Shown here: in pieces, positions 15,198-22,949 of the stretch
Layout: every line of letters begins with the position of its first letter
How positions within the stretch are numbered: position 1 is the stretch's first letter
Origin: Terriglobia bacterium
GTDB taxonomy: Bacteria > Acidobacteriota > Terriglobia > UBA7540
Direction: 5' to 3'
NCBI GenBank assembly: GCA_020072905.1
Contig: JAIQGB010000085.1
Location: 1-23,016, forward strand
Length of the DNA stretch: 23,016 nt
Position numbers and translations under genes: made by a program
Notes under the pieces: model-generated
Database searches by the model: none
What the model was told of the DNA's origin: nothing
Seen by the model: the letters and a program-made list of their open reading frames with translations, nothing else

Positions 15198-15290
15198 AGC
15201 CGCACAAGCCGACCACGCACGATTCCGCTTCCGATGGATAGTACGTTGCGAGCTTCCGGAAAGTTCATCCCCGTTTCCAGGTTGTTCCGC

Positions 15291-15319
15291 ATACTATGCC
15301 CGCTCAGACATTGCGTCAA
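15291..15319 (-). promoter_or_regulatory. Promoter for the ABC exporter operon
   Basis: Minus strand: -35 TTGACG (15314-15319), 17-bp spacer, -10 TAGTAT (15291-15296). It lies about 94 bases upstream of the ATPase start, leaving an untranslated leader of about 85 bases in which I see no known riboswitch. Confidence 0.5.
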
Positions 15320-15407
15320 GCCGCGCCGCAAACGCCGGGGCCTGTAGGCATCGTGGCCCTGAGATGCTGAGAACCGAACTGCACCCGTAACAATTTTCTC
15401 AAACGAT

Positions 15408-15836
15408 TTAGTCTGGGCTGGCTTTCACCAGGAAGATGGGAATCTCCGCTTCGTGGCGAACCTTGGTGATCGTGGTGCCGTGGATCAGGTCGGAAAGCAG
15501 CCGGTGACCGTGAGTTGTCATGGCGATCAGATCACACTGCTCTTCACGTCCGATGCGCAGAATCTCGTTGGAAGGCTCTCCCGTCGCATGGTAGACGCGG
15601 ACCGTGAAACCCTCCTCCCGAAGTTGCTTTTCCTGCCTGTCGAGGTAGGCGCGGTCCTCGCGGATTTCGTCCGAGTCAGAGAGATTGAGATCCTTCTGCC
15701 AGCGCGCGGCCCAGCCGGTGGAAACGTGAATCAGCAGCAAGTCCGCTTTCGTCAACCGTGCCAGTTCCTTGACGCGCGGGAGCAACGCGTCATCCGCCTT
15801 GCTGTGGTCAAGCGCAATGAGGATTCTTTTGAACAT
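15408..15836 (-). CDS. UspA-family universal stress protein
   Basis: A 142-residue single-domain universal stress protein, cytoplasmic. It opens with KRILIALDHSKADDALLP and has ADLLLIHV as strand 2. The nucleotide loop is THGHRLLSDLIHGTT, which keeps the G-9x-G-T part of the ATP-binding motif although the first Gly of G-2x-G is replaced. ATP binding is therefore likely but not certain. The start ATG is 12 bases after the stop of mntH, so the two are probably cotranscribed. Some Nramp proteins carry a C-terminal Usp domain; here the same pair is split into two genes, which suggests a regulatory or stress link to metal import. Confidence 0.92.
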   Translation of the reverse strand: MFKRILIALDHSKADDALLPRVKELARLTKADLLLIHVSTGWAARWQKDLNLSDSDEIREDRAYLDRQEKQLREEGFTVRVYHATGEPSNEILRIGREEQCDLIAMTTHGHRLLSDLIHGTTITKVRHEAEIPIFLVKASPD

Positions 15837-15848
15837 AGCCGGTGCCCG

Positions 15849-17186
15849 TCACCCAACCCAACTTGCGAAAGTCTGGACCAGCAAATAGGCGTTCAAGCCT
15901 GCGATGATAATTGCCACTGTCCAAGCCATGATTTTGAGCCAGCGGGGATTCACGAACTCGCCCATCTTAGCCGAGTCGCTGGTGAATTGCACGAGGGGGA
16001 AGACGGCAAAGGAAAGCTGCAGGCTCAGGATGACCTGGCTGAAGATGAGCAACCGCGCCGTGCCGCGCGTGCCGTAAAAGGCCACGGCGATGATGGCGGG
16101 AATGATGGCGAGCAGTCGGGTGATCATGCGCCGCAGCCAGGGCGCGAGGCGGATGTTCAGAAAGCCTTCCATGACAATCTGACCCGCCAGCGTTCCGGTG
16201 ATCGTCGAATTCTGGCCGGAGCACAGCAGAGCAATCGCAAATAGAGCGCTGGCGAAGGGAATGCCCAGGAGGGGCGAAAGGGTCCGATAAGCGTCCTGGA
16301 TCTCGGCGACCCCCGTCATGCCCTGCCGGAAAAATGTCGCCGCGGCCATCACCAGGATGGCGGCGTTGATGAAGAAGGCGAAATTAAGCGCCAGAAATGA
16401 ATCGATAAAATTGTACCGCATCGCGGTCTTCAGGCCCTCCCGCGTGCGCTCGATGGCCCGCGTCTGCACGACCGAGGAATGAAGGTAGAGATTATGCGGC
16501 ATCACCGTCGCGCCGAGCATGCCAATGGCGATGTAGAGCATCTCGCGATTCGTGAACAACTCCGGCGTAGGAACGAATCCGCGCGCGACGGCCCCGTAGT
16601 CCGGCCTGGCCAGAATGATCTCGGCGAGATAACACGTGCCCATGGTTCCGATCAGGATCACCACGAGGGCTTCGAGCCAACGGAAGCCGCGGTGCTGCAA
16701 GTAGAGAATCGCCAGGACATCGAAAGCGGTCAGGCAGACGCCCCAGATGAGCGGCAGCCCGAAGAGCAGGTTGAGCGCGATGGCCGAGCCGATCACCTCC
16801 GCCAGGTCGCAGGCGGCGATGGCAATCTCACAAAGGATCCAGAGAAAGATGCTGGTGCGGCGCGAGTAGTACTCGCGACAGGCCTGTGCCAAGTCGCGCT
16901 GGGCGACGATGCCGAACCGCGCCGCCAGCGTCTGCAGCAGCACGGCCATCAGGTTGGAGATCATCAAAACGAAGATCAGCCGGTAAGCGAAGCGTGAGCC
17001 GCCGGCGATATCCGTCGCCCAGTTGCCGGGGTCCATGTAGCCCACGGCCACCAGGAAACCCGGGCCCGAGAAGGCCCAGAGCTTCCGCCAGAAGCCGACA
17101 CCGGGAATATGCACCGTCCGGTGCGCTTCGGGCAACGACGGGACGGAAGGAGCGTTGTCAAACGATATGGAAGGCTTTGGTGGCAC
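15849..17186 (-). CDS. mntH: Nramp-family divalent metal transporter
   Basis: A 445-residue Nramp transporter for proton-coupled Mn(II) or Fe(II) uptake across the inner membrane. The metal-site helix 1 motif DPGNWATD begins at D52 (N55 also a ligand). The helix 6 motif MPHNLYLHS begins at M229 (MPH in place of the A/C-M-P-H pattern). Eleven or so membrane helices can be traced, and GQNSTITGTLAGQIVMEGFL is the conserved loop and helix 8-9 region. A hydrophilic N-terminal tail of about 35 residues precedes helix 1. The start is GTG 17186, as no in-frame ATG is near, and its RBS is weak. It is first in a two-gene unit with the usp gene, behind a promoter and operator. Confidence 0.94.
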   Translation of the reverse strand: MPPKPSISFDNAPSVPSLPEAHRTVHIPGVGFWRKLWAFSGPGFLVAVGYMDPGNWATDIAGGSRFAYRLIFVLMISNLMAVLLQTLAARFGIVAQRDLAQACREYYSRRTSIFLWILCEIAIAACDLAEVIGSAIALNLLFGLPLIWGVCLTAFDVLAILYLQHRGFRWLEALVVILIGTMGTCYLAEIILARPDYGAVARGFVPTPELFTNREMLYIAIGMLGATVMPHNLYLHSSVVQTRAIERTREGLKTAMRYNFIDSFLALNFAFFINAAILVMAAATFFRQGMTGVAEIQDAYRTLSPLLGIPFASALFAIALLCSGQNSTITGTLAGQIVMEGFLNIRLAPWLRRMITRLLAIIPAIIAVAFYGTRGTARLLIFSQVILSLQLSFAVFPLVQFTSDSAKMGEFVNPRWLKIMAWTVAIIIAGLNAYLLVQTFASWVG

Positions 17187-17199
17187 GACTCGGTCTTGG

Positions 17200-17213
17200 T
17201 TAACCTCGGTTAA
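17200..17213. promoter_or_regulatory. Dyad operator upstream of mntH
   Basis: A perfect 14-bp dyad TTAACC-TC-GGTTAA. It lies 3-17 bases downstream of the predicted transcription start of mntH and 14 bases before its GTG. GGTTAA also occurs as a direct repeat one helical turn apart (17198-17203 and 17208-17213). Position and symmetry fit a DtxR/MntR-type metal-dependent repressor. The sequence is not one of the well-known MntR, Fur or DtxR boxes, and no regulator gene is in the window. Confidence 0.55.
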
Positions 17214-17222
17214 TACTGGTGG

Positions 17223-17251
17223 TTTATAGCAATTAAGGGAAATGGCGTCAA
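17223..17251 (-). promoter_or_regulatory. Sigma70 promoter for mntH-usp
   Basis: Minus strand: -35 TTGACG (17246-17251), 17-bp spacer, -10 TATAAA (17223-17228); each hexamer has five of six consensus bases. It lies wholly between the ftcD stop and mntH. This shows that mntH is not simply read through from the hut genes. Confidence 0.65.
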
Positions 17252-17267
17252 GGGTGAACGACTGGAT

Positions 17268-18809
17268 TCAGGTACCGGAGGTTTCTGGGGGCCCGGAACG
17301 AGGGTTCTCGAGGCGGCCGAGCCGGTCCGCGATGCGCTCGACCCAGGCGCGGTCCTGGATGGAAGGCAGATTCGCATGCACGTTCTCGAGCGCCCCGGCG
17401 CGCGCGGCCTCGGCGAGTGCCAAAGCCACGGAGAGATCGGAAGCAGCCTGCGGGATGGTAATCGGCTGCAGGTCCCGGAGAACCTGCTCGACCTCCGCAA
17501 CAAATTCGACGGATTCGAGTGGCACCGTAGCGGCCAGCTTGCTCGCCTCTTCGATCGCGTGGTCACGTGCGGCCCGCTCGGCCTCGGTCGCTTTGGGTAA
17601 TCTCCTGGCGGCCATGACGCTGTCGTAACTCTGTGCGTCGCGATCGACGTTGGCAAGGAACCTGGCGCGCAGCGCCGCGAGCTGGCTGCGGTGAGCCTCG
17701 AGCTTCGGATAATGTGCCTCAAGCGATTTCCGCTTAAGCGTCAGCCCGCAGACCATTTCTCCCAGCGCTGCAGCCAACGCCCCCGCCAGCGCCGCCACAC
17801 TTCCGCCGCCCGGCGTGGCGGTGGGGGCCGCGACCGCTCGCACAAACCCCTCGGCGAGGGCGCACAGGTTTGCTCCGGCGACGGCAGTCCGTGCCGCCTG
17901 CTCTTCGAGCACTTTAGCCAGCCGGTTTTCGATGATCAATTCGGGGCGATAGTTTTCGACCTTGAGGTAATGCACCGCGGCGTCCTCCAGGGCGCGGCGC
18001 GGGACAAGCCCGACGATCTCACTCCCCACCACGCTCACGCCCTCGGCCGCGGCCTCCCGCGCGACGGCATCGAAGACCACGCCGATAGGAGTGGTCTCAA
18101 AATCCGTCAAGTTCATCGAGACCTGGGCCTGATTCCGAGCCTTGAGTTCCACGCCCATCGCCTTCACGCATGGAAAGCCGCCGCTCGAAGCACGGATCTT
18201 CTTGGCGATGGTTTTGGCCAGCCCAACCTCAGCAGTATCGAGGTTGATGTTGTAAGCGATCAGGAATTTCCGCGCGCCCACCACCGTCGCGCCGGCCGTG
18301 GGATGCAGCGCCGCCTCACCGAAATCCGGCAGGCGCTCGGGGTTCGTCCGCACTTCGTCGCGCAATCCCTCGAACTGCCCACGGCGAATGTTCTCGAGAT
18401 TCTTGCGCTCGGGTTTGCGCGCCGCCGCCTCGTAAAGGTAGGTGGGAATTTTGAACCGCTGCCAAGCCTGCTCCGCCACCCACGCGGCGATGCGCACGCA
18501 ATCGTCGAGCGCGACGCCGGAAACCGGAACGAAGGGCACCACGTCCGTCGCGCCCAGGCGTGGGTGCGCGCCCTGATGCTTCGTCAGGTCAATCAGCTCG
18601 GCCGCCTTGCCGATGCCCCGCAGGGCGGCCTCGCCGATCCTTTCGCGCGTCCCCACAACCGTGATGACCGACCGGTTGTGGTCCGCGTCCATCTCCCGGT
18701 CGAGCAGATAAACCTCCGGGCCCGCCAGCAGCGCCGCGATGATCGCCTCAACCTTTTTCGCGTCTTGGCCTTCGCTGAAATTCGGCACGCACTCGACGAT
18801 GGTCTGCAT
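17268..18809 (-). CDS. ftcD: Fused glutamate formiminotransferase / formimino-THF cyclodeaminase
   Basis: A 513-residue bifunctional enzyme of histidine breakdown and one-carbon metabolism, cytoplasmic. Residues 1-300 are the formiminotransferase (formiminoglutamate + THF to glutamate + 5-formimino-THF). The segment VECVPNFSEG opens it, and the catalytic histidine is H82 in HQGAHPRLGATD, the same number as in the mammalian enzyme. Residues of about 310-490 are the cyclodeaminase (5-formimino-THF to 5,10-methenyl-THF + ammonia), with the hallmark PTATPGGGSVAALAGALAAAL. Fusion of the two is the animal arrangement and also occurs in several bacterial phyla. The start ATG lies 19 bases after the hutI stop; no good RBS is seen, so it may depend on coupling to hutI. 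Confidence 0.95.
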   Translation of the reverse strand: MQTIVECVPNFSEGQDAKKVEAIIAALLAGPEVYLLDREMDADHNRSVITVVGTRERIGEAALRGIGKAAELIDLTKHQGAHPRLGATDVVPFVPVSGVALDDCVRIAAWVAEQAWQRFKIPTYLYEAAARKPERKNLENIRRGQFEGLRDEVRTNPERLPDFGEAALHPTAGATVVGARKFLIAYNINLDTAEVGLAKTIAKKIRASSGGFPCVKAMGVELKARNQAQVSMNLTDFETTPIGVVFDAVAREAAAEGVSVVGSEIVGLVPRRALEDAAVHYLKVENYRPELIIENRLAKVLEEQAARTAVAGANLCALAEGFVRAVAAPTATPGGGSVAALAGALAAALGEMVCGLTLKRKSLEAHYPKLEAHRSQLAALRARFLANVDRDAQSYDSVMAARRLPKATEAERAARDHAIEEASKLAATVPLESVEFVAEVEQVLRDLQPITIPQAASDLSVALALAEAARAGALENVHANLPSIQDRAWVERIADRLGRLENPRSGPPETSGT

Positions 18810-18828
18810 GATTCGAGTTTACGCGGAG

Positions 18829-20052
18829 TCACTTCCCCGAGCAAACCACCTGCCCGCGCTTGATGGTCATGGCGCAGTGGTTCCAGCCGAAGTAGTAAGG
18901 GAGCTCGCGGTGGTCCTCGACGGCCATCACCGCGAAGTCGGCTTGCTTGCCGGGCTCGAGCGAGCCGAGTCGGTCGGCAAGGTGCAACGAGTACGCGGCA
19001 TTGATCGTCGCAGCCGAGATGGCCTCGGCGGGCGTCATGCGCATCTGCGAGCAGGCCAGCGAGAGGATGAACTGCATGTTCAACGTGGGGCTGGTGCCGG
19101 GATTGAAGTCTGTCGCCAGGGCAACAATGGCTCCTGCATCAATCAGCGGGCGGGCGGGCGGGTACTGACGAAGTCCGAGGTGAAAATTCGCACCGGGCAG
19201 GAGCGTTGCGACCACATCGGAGCAAGCCAGAGCGCGAATATCGGCATCGTTCACATGATCGAGGTGGTCGGCAGAGGCGGCGCCGACTTCGACCGCCAGG
19301 CGACACGCGCCGGTGTGAGCAAGTTGCTCGGCGTGAAGGCGTGGGACAAGGCCGTAGCGCGAGCCCGCCGTGAAAATCTGGCGACATTGCTCAACGCTGA
19401 ACGCTCCACGGTCGCAGAAGCAATCGATGAATCGCGCCAGCCGCCTCTTCCCAACTTGCGGAATGAGCCGCTGCGACACGAGCCTGAGATACGCCTGCGG
19501 CCGTCTTTGGTATTTGGCCGGAAGAGCGTGCGCCGCGAGGAGTGTGGGGATAAGTTCCAGCCGGGCGGTTCGTTGCAAGCGTTGAATCACGCGAAGGATT
19601 TTCATCTCGTTCGCAACGTCCAGCCCGTAGCCTGTTTTGACTTCGATCGTGGTGGTTCCGTGCGCCGCGAACTCCGCGAGGAAGCGGCGAGCCTGAGCGA
19701 GCAAGTGGTGTTCCGTAGCGCGCGCGACCAGCCCGGCTGAACGGGCGATTCCGTCGCCGGCACGAGCGATTTCGGCGTAGGTCGCGCCGCGGACTCGTCG
19801 CTCAAAATCGTCCACGCGGTTCCCGGAGAAGACCAAATGAGTGTGGCTATCCACGAAGCCCGGCATGACGATGTGACCACGGCAGTCGATCGACTCCGCC
19901 TTCAGACGCCGCGCCTCGCCGGCCAGTTCGGGCGTCTTCCCGACGCGCAGAATCTTGTCCCGCCAGGCCAGGAGGGCGCCGTCGCGGATGATTCCCAGCT
20001 CACCGAGCGCTGGGCCCCGGCGTGGCATCGGCGGGCCGGCGAGAGTCAGCAA
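18829..20052 (-). CDS. hutI: Imidazolonepropionase (5' end uncertain)
   Basis: A 407-residue amidohydrolase that opens 4-imidazolone-5-propionate to N-formimino-L-glutamate, the step between urocanase and FtcD. Metal ligands H70 and H72 are in GFVDSHTHLVFSG. Further family elements are GTTTIEVKTGYGLD, the metal-region LHAEQLAHTG, and LATDFNPGTSP with the late Asp. The only in-frame start is TTG 20052, without an RBS. Yet the 13 codons before it read on as ALFLHNADE, which looks like the true family N-terminus before LLTLAGP. Dropping one base from the CCC at 20079-20081 would link them to a double ATG at 20087-20092. The start is therefore either TTG with a short N-terminus or hidden by a one-base error. 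Confidence 0.9.
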   Translation of the reverse strand: MLTLAGPPMPRRGPALGELGIIRDGALLAWRDKILRVGKTPELAGEARRLKAESIDCRGHIVMPGFVDSHTHLVFSGNRVDDFERRVRGATYAEIARAGDGIARSAGLVARATEHHLLAQARRFLAEFAAHGTTTIEVKTGYGLDVANEMKILRVIQRLQRTARLELIPTLLAAHALPAKYQRRPQAYLRLVSQRLIPQVGKRRLARFIDCFCDRGAFSVEQCRQIFTAGSRYGLVPRLHAEQLAHTGACRLAVEVGAASADHLDHVNDADIRALACSDVVATLLPGANFHLGLRQYPPARPLIDAGAIVALATDFNPGTSPTLNMQFILSLACSQMRMTPAEAISAATINAAYSLHLADRLGSLEPGKQADFAVMAVEDHRELPYYFGWNHCAMTIKRGQVVCSGK

Positions 20053-20090
20053 CTCGTCCGCGTTATGAAGGAAGAGTGCCCACTGCCATC

Positions 20091-20201
20091 ATGACCCTGG
20101 CCGAATACGAAAAGGGCCGATTCGCTTGTCCCAAATGCAAGAGCAGGAAGGTCGAGCAGAAGATGGCCACGTTCTTCGCGGTGACCTCCAAGAAAAGCTG
20201 A
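20091..20201 (+). CDS. FmdB-like zinc-ribbon mini-protein, N-terminally truncated
   Basis: A 36-residue frame, MTLAEYEKGRFACPKC followed by KSRKVEQKMATF and ending VTSKKS. This closely resembles the C-terminal half of FmdB-family (CxxC-CxxC) zinc-ribbon proteins as I remember them. The family normally has another CxxC in about 20 preceding residues, and no frame upstream supplies it. One zinc-ligand pair (C13, C16) is left, so folding as a zinc ribbon alone is doubtful. An in-frame GTG at 20076 would give the extension MPTAI, recalling the family's usual MPTYEF start and hinting at an internal deletion. It lies head to head with hutI and overlaps that gene's probable true 5' end, and tail to tail with hutU. 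Confidence 0.5.
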   Translation: MTLAEYEKGRFACPKCKSRKVEQKMATFFAVTSKKS

Positions 20202-20209
20202 GAAGAACA

Positions 20210-20272
20210 GTGACGAGTGAAGAGTGACGAGGCGGGGGAAGAACCTCTTCTTTGTCACTTGTCGCTCGTCAC
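20210..20272. terminator. Possible bidirectional terminator between convergent genes
   Basis: The long hairpin sits between the ends of the FmdB-like gene (plus) and hutU (minus), and its right arm contains the hutU stop. On the minus strand it is followed by TGTTCTTCT, a poor U-rich tail; on the plus strand there is none. Its role as a terminator is inferred from position and structure only. Confidence 0.35.
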
Positions 20273-20274
20273 TA
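20210..20274. repeat. Inverted heptamer repeats forming a long hairpin
   Basis: The left arm has units GTGACGA, GTGAAGA, GTGACGA (20210-20230). The right arm has GTCACTT, GTCGCTC, GTCACTA (20254-20274), the same unit inverted. Bases 20210-20228 pair with 20254-20272 with 16 Watson-Crick pairs, two G-U wobbles and one mismatch. Inside, GAAGA pairs with TCTTC, so the whole block can fold into one hairpin. Confidence 0.75.
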
Positions 20275-21973
20275 CTCCCATGGGGATCTTCACTCCCGCC
20301 TTCTGCGCGAATCGAACCGCTTCTTGATAGCCAGCGTCCACGTGCCGCGCGACGCCGATGCCCGGGTCGTTGGTCAGCACGCGCTGGAGACGCTTGGCCA
20401 TTTCCGGCGTGCCGTCGGCGACGGTCACCTGCCCGGCGTGGAGCGAGTAACCGATTCCCACTCCGCCGCCGTTGTGAAAGGAGACCCAGCTTGCGCCCGA
20501 GGCCGTGTTGAGCAACGCGTTGAGCACCGGCCAGTCGGCGACGGCGTCGCTGCCGTCTTTCATCCCTTCCGTCTCGCGGAACGGTGAGGCGACGGATCCG
20601 CAATCGAGATGGTCGCGGCCGATGACGATAGGAGCCTTCAGTTCGCCGTGCGCTACGAGATCATTCAGCCGCTCGCCGAACAGCGCACGCTCGCCGTATC
20701 CGAGCCAGCAGATGCGCGCCGGCAGCCCCTGGAATCTCACGTGCTTTCGCGCCAGACGAATCCACCGGTTGAGAATGGCGTTGTCGGGAAAAAGCTCGAG
20801 CACCAGATCGTCGGTTCGATAGATATCTGCGGGCTCGCCCGAAAGCGCCACCCAGCGGAACGGCCCGCGGCCCTCCGAAAAGAGCGGCCGGATGTAAGCC
20901 GGAACGAAGCCCGGGAAGTTGTAAGCCTCCTTGATCCCGCCGTGCTCGAAGGCCATGGTGCGAATGTTGTTGCCGTAATCGAACGTTGCGGCGCCGAGCT
21001 TCTGCAATTCCAGCATCCCGAGCACATGCCGCGCGATGGAGTCGTAAGAGCGCTTCAGGTATTCCTGGGGATTCTTGCGGCGGAGCTCGGCGGCTTCTTC
21101 AAGACTCAGGCCCGCAGGAACATAACCGTTCAGCGGATCGTGCGCGCTGGTCTGGTCAGTGAGCAGATCCGGCACGACGCCGCGGCGGGCCAGTTCCGGA
21201 ATGACCTCCGCGCAGTTGCCTACCAAGCCGACGGAGACCGCTTGTTTCTGGCGCACAGCGTTTTTCAGAATCCGCAGGGCCTCGTTGAGCTCATTGACGC
21301 AGATGTCGCAATAGCCGGTCCGCATACGGCGCTTGATTTTCTCTGCGTCCACCTCGACACCCAGGAACGCCGCGCCGTTGAGCGTGGCGGCAAGCGGCTG
21401 CGCCCCGCCCATGCCGCCCATGCCGCCGGTGACCACCAGCTTGCCCGCCAGGTCGCCCGCGAAGTGTTTCCGCCCGGCCGCGGCGAAGGTCTCGTAGGTT
21501 CCCTGCAGGATTCCCTGGGTGCCGATGTAGATCCAGCTCCCGGCGGTCATCTGTCCGTACATGATGAGTCCCAGACGTTCGAGTTCGCGAAACTTCTCCC
21601 ACGTCGACCAATGGCCTACGAGGTTGGCGTTGGCGATCAGCACGCGCGGCGCCCACTCGTGCGTCCGGAAGACGCCCACGGGCTTGCCGGATTGAACGAG
21701 CAACGTTTCGTCGTTTTCGAGAACCTTCAGTGCCTCGATGATGGCGTGATAGCAGGCCCAGTTGCGCGCTGCCTTGCCTGTGCCGCCGTAAATGATGAGC
21801 TCTTCGGGCCGCTCGGCCACTTCCGGGTCGAGGTTGTTCATCAGCATGCGCATGGCGGCTTCCTGCTGCCATCCCCTGCAAGAAAGGGCGATGCCACGCG
21901 GCGCGCGCACGGGCCGATATTCCTCGCGGGAACCGGCAGGGATTTGCGAAGTCGTCGTGCCAAGCTCAGCCAT
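20255..21973 (-). CDS. hutU: Urocanate hydratase (urocanase)
   Basis: A 572-residue NAD-dependent urocanase that converts urocanate to imidazolonepropionate, the step before HutI. The bound-NAD glycine region is VVTGGMGGMGGAQPLAATL, and family signatures are LIVQSGKPVGVF-like (here LLVQSGKPVGVFRTHEW), GLPARICWLGYGER and VSFHNGGGVGIGYSLHAGQ. The first residues, MAELGTTTSQIP, are at the right distance from the core. Start ATG 21973 has GGGGAG about eight bases upstream; the frame is open to 22057, but that part looks non-coding. Family members usually end near the KIPM motif. Here about seven more residues, GVVTSDK, are encoded by the heptamer repeat, which also supplies the stop. hutU is separated from hutI by the opposed FmdB-like frame. 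Confidence 0.96.
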   Translation of the reverse strand: MAELGTTTSQIPAGSREEYRPVRAPRGIALSCRGWQQEAAMRMLMNNLDPEVAERPEELIIYGGTGKAARNWACYHAIIEALKVLENDETLLVQSGKPVGVFRTHEWAPRVLIANANLVGHWSTWEKFRELERLGLIMYGQMTAGSWIYIGTQGILQGTYETFAAAGRKHFAGDLAGKLVVTGGMGGMGGAQPLAATLNGAAFLGVEVDAEKIKRRMRTGYCDICVNELNEALRILKNAVRQKQAVSVGLVGNCAEVIPELARRGVVPDLLTDQTSAHDPLNGYVPAGLSLEEAAELRRKNPQEYLKRSYDSIARHVLGMLELQKLGAATFDYGNNIRTMAFEHGGIKEAYNFPGFVPAYIRPLFSEGRGPFRWVALSGEPADIYRTDDLVLELFPDNAILNRWIRLARKHVRFQGLPARICWLGYGERALFGERLNDLVAHGELKAPIVIGRDHLDCGSVASPFRETEGMKDGSDAVADWPVLNALLNTASGASWVSFHNGGGVGIGYSLHAGQVTVADGTPEMAKRLQRVLTNDPGIGVARHVDAGYQEAVRFAQKAGVKIPMGVVTSDK

Positions 21974-22145
21974 AGGATTTCTCCCCGGGGCAATCTTAGC
22001 CCAAGGCCGGAGGAAGCGAAAGTGCGGGCGGCGCGGGAGGTGGGAAGCGTCCCGCACGCGGCAAGATATTGACGAGGGCAGGGCGCGGTGCTAGGTTTGC
22101 CGGGTTTGTCGCCGGGTGGCCCGGCGGCAATTCAAGGCGGATGCC

Positions 22146-22949
22146 ATGTGGGGAAGGTTCAGCCGAGCGCGCTTTCGGTTTCGTTCAGGATTCCTTGCGT
22201 TTGTTGTTGTGGGTCTGGCGTGGTGGGCGCCGTTGCCAGCCGTTGCAGCCTCCCCGACGACGACCACCCTTTCCGAGCGCGTTCGTCAAGCGGACGATTA
22301 CTATCTCGGCCGGCAGAAACTGGAGAACGTGCGCCGCGCGCTGCAACTTCTCCGCGATGCGCTGGCACACAATCCGGCCAATTACGAGGCCTGGTGGCGC
22401 CTTTCGAGAGCGGCCTGCTACCTTGCCCGACACACGGCCAAACCTGAGAAGATACGACTGCTTGGGGAAGCAGTCGCGGCGGGCAAGCGCGCCGTGGCCC
22501 TTGCGCCGCAAAGGGTGGAGGGCCACTTCTGGCTGGGGGCGAACTATGGCCTGACCGCCGAGGAGAGGAATTTCGTCAAGGCCCTGATGCTCGTCGATTC
22601 GATCCGCCAGGAGATGGAAACGGTGGTCCGCCTCGACCCCGACTACGAACAGGCCGGCGGGGAGCGCACTCTGGCACGGCTGGATTTTCGCGCGCCGTTT
22701 TTCAAGGGCGGCGACAAACGGCGATCCAGGGATTTGCTCGAGAAGTGCCTGAGGAGCTATCCGCAGAATTCCCTCACGATGCTCTATCTCGCCGACACCT
22801 ATTGGTCACTCGGTCTGCGCAGCGAGGCTCGCGAACAGCTCGAGAAGATACTCGCCCTCTGCCCCGATCCCCTCTACGGCCCCGAGCTTGCCGAGAACCA
22901 GGCAGAAGCCCGCGAAAAACTGGCCAAGGATTTCCACTCCGGCAAGTAG
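22146..22949 (+). CDS. Exported TPR-like protein (TatT-like)
   Basis: A 267-residue protein with a signal peptide (about residues 12-34, FLAFVVVGLAWWAPLPAVAA). Helical repeats of TPR type follow: DALAHNPANYEAWWRLSRAACY, AVAAGKRAVALAPQRVEGHFWLG, DLLEKCLRSYPQNSLTMLYLAD and SEAREQLEKILALCP. The segment LDFRAPFFKGGDKRRSRDLLEK recalls the TatT (TRAP-transporter T-component) TPR family, but no TRAP transporter gene is nearby, so that role is not claimed. Start ATG 22146 has AAGGCGG seven bases upstream; GTG 22116 is in frame but has a worse leader. It is divergent from hutU across a 172-base gap. Function unknown; it probably binds proteins in the periplasm. Confidence 0.75.
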   Translation: MWGRFSRARFRFRSGFLAFVVVGLAWWAPLPAVAASPTTTTLSERVRQADDYYLGRQKLENVRRALQLLRDALAHNPANYEAWWRLSRAACYLARHTAKPEKIRLLGEAVAAGKRAVALAPQRVEGHFWLGANYGLTAEERNFVKALMLVDSIRQEMETVVRLDPDYEQAGGERTLARLDFRAPFFKGGDKRRSRDLLEKCLRSYPQNSLTMLYLADTYWSLGLRSEAREQLEKILALCPDPLYGPELAENQAEAREKLAKDFHSGK

